Source: HGW-17 sp938004375
GTDB lineage: Bacteria; Myxococcota_A; Polyangia; HGW-17
Assembly: GCA_036802685.1 (NCBI GenBank)
Contig: DAIRVS010000163.1
Location: 1-8,920, forward strand
Direction of reading: 5' to 3'
Length of the DNA stretch: 8,920 nucleotides
This document shows, one piece after another, positions 6,253 to 8,920 of the stretch. The stretch's first letter is position 1. Each line of letters starts with the position of its first letter. Under the pieces are notes generated by a model, which searched no databases, had not been told where the DNA came from, and saw nothing but the letters and a program-made list of their open reading frames with translations. The position numbers and the translations under genes are program-made.

Positions 6253-6797
6253 GCCGCCCGGTCGTCCTGGTGCTGGCGGCGCACCTGCTCCTGCTGACGA
6301 CGCTGGCCGGGTGCGAGGATCCGCCGCCGCCGGTGGCCCCGGAGTTCGTACTCCCCTCCGACGGAGCGGCACCCTGCGACCTCACGGCCGAGCGGCCCAA
6401 GTTGGTCTTTTTGCTCTTCTGGCTGCACACCTGCCCCTACTGCCGGGAGGAGATCGCCCAGATCCACGCGCTCGCCGACGGCATCGACCCCGCCCTCGTG
6501 ACCATCTACGCCGTACACGTGGAGGGCGGCGCTGCGGTGGCCGCCGAGGCCGCCGGGCTGATGGCCCACCCCAACGTGCGAATCTGCTGGGACGACGGGA
6601 CGGTCTCGTCCCGTTACGCCGGACTTCCCTCCCCCTGGCGCCTGACCTACATCCCCCACATGATGTGGATCGACGCCGACGGCCTCGCCCGACGCCCCCG
6701 CACCGGGGTCACCTCGGCCTCCACCCTGCGCGGCGACCTGGAGAAACTGCTGGACGAAACCGACGCCACGACCGAGGCCGCGAAAACGAGTTTGTGA
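6249..6797 (+). CDS. Thioredoxin-like (TlpA-type) lipoprotein, paralog of the upstream gene
   Basis: The protein has 182 residues. The signal peptide ends in the lipobox TLAGC (lipidated Cys22), followed by EDPPPP, so it is probably anchored in the outer membrane or the periplasmic face of the envelope. The thioredoxin domain spans about 31-175 with active site CPYC (62-65, in FWLHTCPYCREE) and cis-Pro in YIPHMMWID (Pro136). CPYC is the glutaredoxin-type dipeptide. From PEF to FW (residues 31-58) it aligns without gaps to residues 205-232 of the upstream protein. It also shares VHV-x-GGA, C-x-DDGT and PHM-x-x-ID with that protein. Cys43 and Cys113 match Cys217 and Cys286 there. The start codon overlaps the upstream stop (ATGA) and has no good ribosome binding site, which fits coupled translation. 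The two probably act together in periplasmic thiol-disulfide exchange; the direction (reductase or oxidase) and substrate cannot be told from sequence. Confidence 0.88.
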   Translation: MSRPVVLVLAAHLLLLTTLAGCEDPPPPVAPEFVLPSDGAAPCDLTAERPKLVFLLFWLHTCPYCREEIAQIHALADGIDPALVTIYAVHVEGGAAVAAEAAGLMAHPNVRICWDDGTVSSRYAGLPSPWRLTYIPHMMWIDADGLARRPRTGVTSASTLRGDLEKLLDETDATTEAAKTSL

Positions 6798-6820
6798 AAA
6801 CTCCCCGATTCTGTGCTAAT
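6792..6820 (+). promoter_or_regulatory. Putative promoter of the lipoprotein gene pair
   Basis: TTGTGA (6792-6797, overlapping the upstream stop codon) and GCTAAT (6815-6820) are 17 bp apart. An extended -10 TG lies at 6812-6813. Initiation would fall near 6827. GAGGTG (6841-6846) lies 4 nt before the ATG at 6851. This separates the two lipoprotein genes from the thioredoxin pair, although read-through is possible because I see no terminator between them. Confidence 0.5.
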
Positions 6821-6850
6821 GTATGGCAGCGTCCGATGACGAGGTGCACC

Positions 6851-7531
6851 ATGAACGCCAAGATCCTATTCTTCCTGACCGCGCTTATCCCCATGATTTC
6901 CTGTAATTTCATCAGCACAGACGTGGATGACTTCAATTTCCACCTGCCGGAGAAGGAATTCACCGTGGACTCCGAGCAGTTCGGCATGAACTGGGAGGGC
7001 GACTTCCCCACCGTTGAGTGTCCGGCCAACCCCTGCCCGGACGGCGAGGCCTTCTTCTGCGACGCCGGCACCTGCGCGGCCAAGGCCGAATACACCCTGC
7101 AGTCTTCGATCGTGCGGCTCAAGGACGAGGTCGAGGAGCTGGCCGTGGTCGGCGCCCAGGACCAGGTGACCGTTAAGTTCAAGTACATCCAGATGGAGGT
7201 CGTCTCCAACACGCTCAATTATCAGATGCCTCCGCTGCAACTGTACGTGGCCCCGCAGACCGCCACCACCCTCTTCGACCAGAACGGGGACATGCGCGCC
7301 GACGTGGAACTGATCGGCACCCTCGAGGCCATCCCGGCTGGCGCCACGGGCATCTACGACATCAACCTCACCTCGGGCGGCGAGGCCGCGCTCACGCGCT
7401 ATTGCCAGCGGCCCGACGTGCCGTTTTATTTCTTTATTTATGGCTCTACCGTCTTCGGCGCCGGCGACCCCGTGCCCCAGGGGGCCATCACCGTCCGCAT
7501 CCATTCCATGGCCACCGCGTCCATTCAATGA
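6851..7531 (+). CDS. Predicted lipoprotein, beta-rich, unknown function
   Basis: The protein has 226 residues. The signal peptide MNAKILFFLTALIPMISC ends in a lipobox-like MISC (Cys18); -3 Met is not canonical, so lipidation is likely but not certain. Next come an acidic/aromatic segment (DFNFHLPEKEFTVDS, 27-41), a small Cys cluster (57, 62, 70, 75) and a beta-rich domain to the end, with motifs SNTLNYQMPPLQLYVAP (119-135) and GAITVRIHS and one more Cys at 185. Proteins of this general look occur in Myxococcota, but I cannot name a family. The real start is 6851, not an in-frame ATG at 6311 that lies inside the thioredoxin gene in another frame; the signal peptide and the GAGGTG site at 6841 decide it. 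The stop overlaps the next ATG (ATGA at 7528-7531). A short AT-rich patch near 7424-7442 stands out from the surrounding G+C. Confidence 0.82.
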   Translation: MNAKILFFLTALIPMISCNFISTDVDDFNFHLPEKEFTVDSEQFGMNWEGDFPTVECPANPCPDGEAFFCDAGTCAAKAEYTLQSSIVRLKDEVEELAVVGAQDQVTVKFKYIQMEVVSNTLNYQMPPLQLYVAPQTATTLFDQNGDMRADVELIGTLEAIPAGATGIYDINLTSGGEAALTRYCQRPDVPFYFFIYGSTVFGAGDPVPQGAITVRIHSMATASIQ

Positions 7532-8920
7532 GCCCCACCCGCATGTCCGGAGCGCGCGTCCTCCTGTCCATCCTGCTGATCCTGCTGGCCGTCACGACTG
7601 GGTCCTGCACCTTCGACCCCACCGGTCTTCGGGCCTCGTCCGACGCGGGGTCCGACGGGTCTGACTGGTCTGACGGGTCTGACTGGTCTGACGGGTCTGA
7701 CGGGTCCGACGGGTCCGACGGGTCAGACGGGTCCGACGGGTCCGACGGGTCAGACGTGTCAGACACGTCCGACGCCGACCCCGACGCCGATGCGGGGACC
7801 GGGTGCACCCCCCAGGACACCACCTGCCTCGACGACTTCACGCTCCAGGTGTGCTCCGTGGGCGGCGAGCTCGTCGAACTCCACTGTGAGTTGGGCTGCA
7901 ACCGCTTTCTCTCGCCCGCGCGCTGCGCCGAGTTCATCCCCTCCAACGGTGTGGATCCGAACCTGGTGCTTGACCCCTTGCTCGGCGATCTCGTCATCAA
8001 CGAGAACGCCACCTGGTCCACGGACACCGGCGAGCTCCGCACCGAGAGCGGGGTTCTCTTGCGCGCGCCCGGGCCCGGCATGGTCGACGAGGTTCTCCTG
8101 ACCGACGCGCCCCTCTCCGATGGCTCCACCGCGACCCTGCTGGTCCTGCACCAGCTCCAGGTGGCCACCGGCGTCACCCTGCGCGTGCGCGGCGCCCGGG
8201 CCCTGATCGTCTACGCGGAGATCATCTACGTCAACGGCATCATCGACGTGTCCGCGGGCGGCGACAACTGCGGGGCCGGCGACAACCGCTGTCCGGGACC
8301 GGGTGGCTTCGCCGGCGGCGGCGCCAACTCCCACGGCCAGGGACCCGGCTACGGACGGCGCGGCCAACAGGACTGGACCCTGGAGCCCGAGACCGGCGGC
8401 GGCGGAGCAGGCCACCTCACGGCCGGCGCCAAGGGCGGCTCGGACGACGGCGGCGATGGCGGCGGCATGTGCGGCAGCGACTTCCTCGAGCCGCTGGCGG
8501 GCGGCTCCGGCGGCGGCGGCGGCGGACACATCTCGTGGGGTTCCACCGACACCGACCAGGGCCGCGGCGGCGGCGGCGGCGGCGCCCTCCAGTTGTCGGC
8601 CCGGCTGGTGATCCAGATCGGCAACCCCGAGAACCTCCTCTGCGGCATCACGGCCGGGGGCGCCGGCGGTTCGGGCAACGACTCGGGCGCCGACTCCGGC
8701 GGCGGCGGCGGCGGCGCGGGCGGCGCCATTCTCCTCGAGGCCACCCGCATCCAGATCTACTCCAGCGCGCGGCTCACCGCCAACGGCGGCGGCGGCGGCG
8801 CCGGGCGCGGCTCGGGCCACGGCCAGGGAGGCCAGTTCTCCTCGTCTCCCGCCGCCGGAGGTTCCTGCGGCGACTGCAACGCCGGCGGCGACGGCGCGGC
8901 CCACCTGGCGGCGACCCCGA
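7528..8920 (+). CDS. Large Ser-Asp-repeat, Cys- and Gly-rich lipoprotein (partial, C-terminus outside window)
   Basis: The frame is open from the ATG at 7528 to the window end, giving 464 codons without a stop. It is the gene on this stretch; a 381-residue minus-strand frame over 7759-8904 is its shadow. The signal peptide ends in TTGSC (Cys27). Residues 41-82 are 14 Xaa-Ser-Asp triplets (mostly Gly-Ser-Asp, two Trp-Ser-Asp, then Val and Thr), followed by an acidic Asp/Ala stretch. A Cys module (93, 100, 109, 120, 124, 133) comes next. A beta-type segment follows (about 145-245, e.g. VTLRVRGARALIVYAEIIYV), then an extended Gly-rich region from about 245 with tracts of five or six Gly (328-333, 347-352, 391-396, 420-424) between hydrophobic strands such as AILLEATRIQIY. 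The layout suggests a surface-exposed, beta-helix-like protein on a long flexible acidic stalk. There is no ribosome binding site; translation is probably coupled to the gene before it. A second ATG at 7543 is possible. Confidence 0.82.
   Translation, partial: MSPTRMSGARVLLSILLILLAVTTGSCTFDPTGLRASSDAGSDGSDWSDGSDWSDGSDGSDGSDGSDGSDGSDGSDVSDTSDADPDADAGTGCTPQDTTCLDDFTLQVCSVGGELVELHCELGCNRFLSPARCAEFIPSNGVDPNLVLDPLLGDLVINENATWSTDTGELRTESGVLLRAPGPGMVDEVLLTDAPLSDGSTATLLVLHQLQVATGVTLRVRGARALIVYAEIIYVNGIIDVSAGGDNCGAGDNRCPGPGGFAGGGANSHGQGPGYGRRGQQDWTLEPETGGGGAGHLTAGAKGGSDDGGDGGGMCGSDFLEPLAGGSGGGGGGHISWGSTDTDQGRGGGGGGALQLSARLVIQIGNPENLLCGITAGGAGGSGNDSGADSGGGGGGAGGAILLEATRIQIYSSARLTANGGGGGAGRGSGHGQGGQFSSSPAAGGSCGDCNAGGDGAAHLAATP
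7648..7773 (+). repeat. 14-unit 9-bp tandem repeat encoding Xaa-Ser-Asp
   Basis: Fourteen 9-bp units follow the pattern NNGTCNGAC: mostly GGGTCCGAC, GGGTCTGAC and GGGTCAGAC, with TGGTCTGAC twice and a final GTGTCAGAC and ACGTCCGAC. TCT units lie at the left end and TCC/TCA units at the right, so unit types are blocked as expected from stepwise duplication. It encodes the Ser-Asp linker of the lipoprotein (residues 41-82). Confidence 0.9.
8506..8800 (+). repeat. GGC-codon poly-glycine tracts
   Basis: Four in-frame runs of five or six Gly codons, nearly all GGC, encode poly-Gly in the right-edge lipoprotein (residues 328-333, 347-352, 391-396, 420-424). These trinucleotide runs are candidates for slippage and for sequencing or assembly error. 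Confidence 0.75.

Noticed and set aside
7648..7773. CRISPR-like array
   Set aside because: Units are 9 bp with no spacers and are in frame within a coding gene; this is a coding tandem repeat.
7759..8904. A 381-codon minus-strand frame, Ala/Val/Gly-rich
   Set aside because: It is the antisense of the Gly-rich lipoprotein. It has no signal sequence or ribosome binding site, and the plus strand has a signal peptide, Cys module and coupled start.

Overview
The window is GC-rich (by eye about two thirds G+C) and densely coded, with nine genes: seven complete and one cut by each window edge. High G+C, several lipoproteins with low-complexity linkers (Asn-rich, Ser-Asp-rich) followed by Cys modules, and glycine-rich surface-type proteins suggest a Gram-negative bacterium of the Myxococcota / former Deltaproteobacteria kind. 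This is inferred from style only, since the window holds no rRNA. I see no tRNA, insertion sequence, integrase, CRISPR array or phage gene.

Left part (1-1460). A minus-strand lipoprotein gene runs off the left edge. It is divergent from rpoZ (RNA polymerase omega subunit), which is followed after 23 nt by a UPF0158-family protein with an unusual C-terminal extension. The divergent intergenic region carries a perfect 10-bp inverted repeat whose arms overlap the -35 elements of two facing promoters, so both promoters share the same upstream box.

Middle (1461-5089). A 748-residue Wzc/GumC-type polysaccharide co-polymerase fused to a BY-type tyrosine autokinase is convergent with mgtE, a 450-residue Mg2+ channel/transporter. 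No glycan-synthesis genes are next to the kinase. The 29-bp gap between the two genes is a small 9-bp-period repeat, NNGTCNGAC, in frame with the kinase after its TAG stop.

Right part (5218-8920). A membrane protein ending in a periplasmic TlpA-like thioredoxin domain (CPHC) overlaps (ATGA) a second, paralogous thioredoxin-like protein that is a predicted lipoprotein (CPYC). The paralogs share four cysteines, two outside the CxxC. A new promoter then leads into two more lipoprotein genes, again overlapping by ATGA. The last one runs off the right edge. It has 14 Xaa-Ser-Asp repeats, encoded by the same NNGTCNGAC unit seen after the kinase gene, then a six-Cys module and a long glycine-rich, probably beta-helical region.

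Working together: rpoZ and mgtE are housekeeping. The kinase probably controls export of a surface polysaccharide. The right-hand genes look like an envelope module in which a pair of thiol-disulfide oxidoreductases lies beside Cys-rich lipoproteins. A functional link between the two is my inference.
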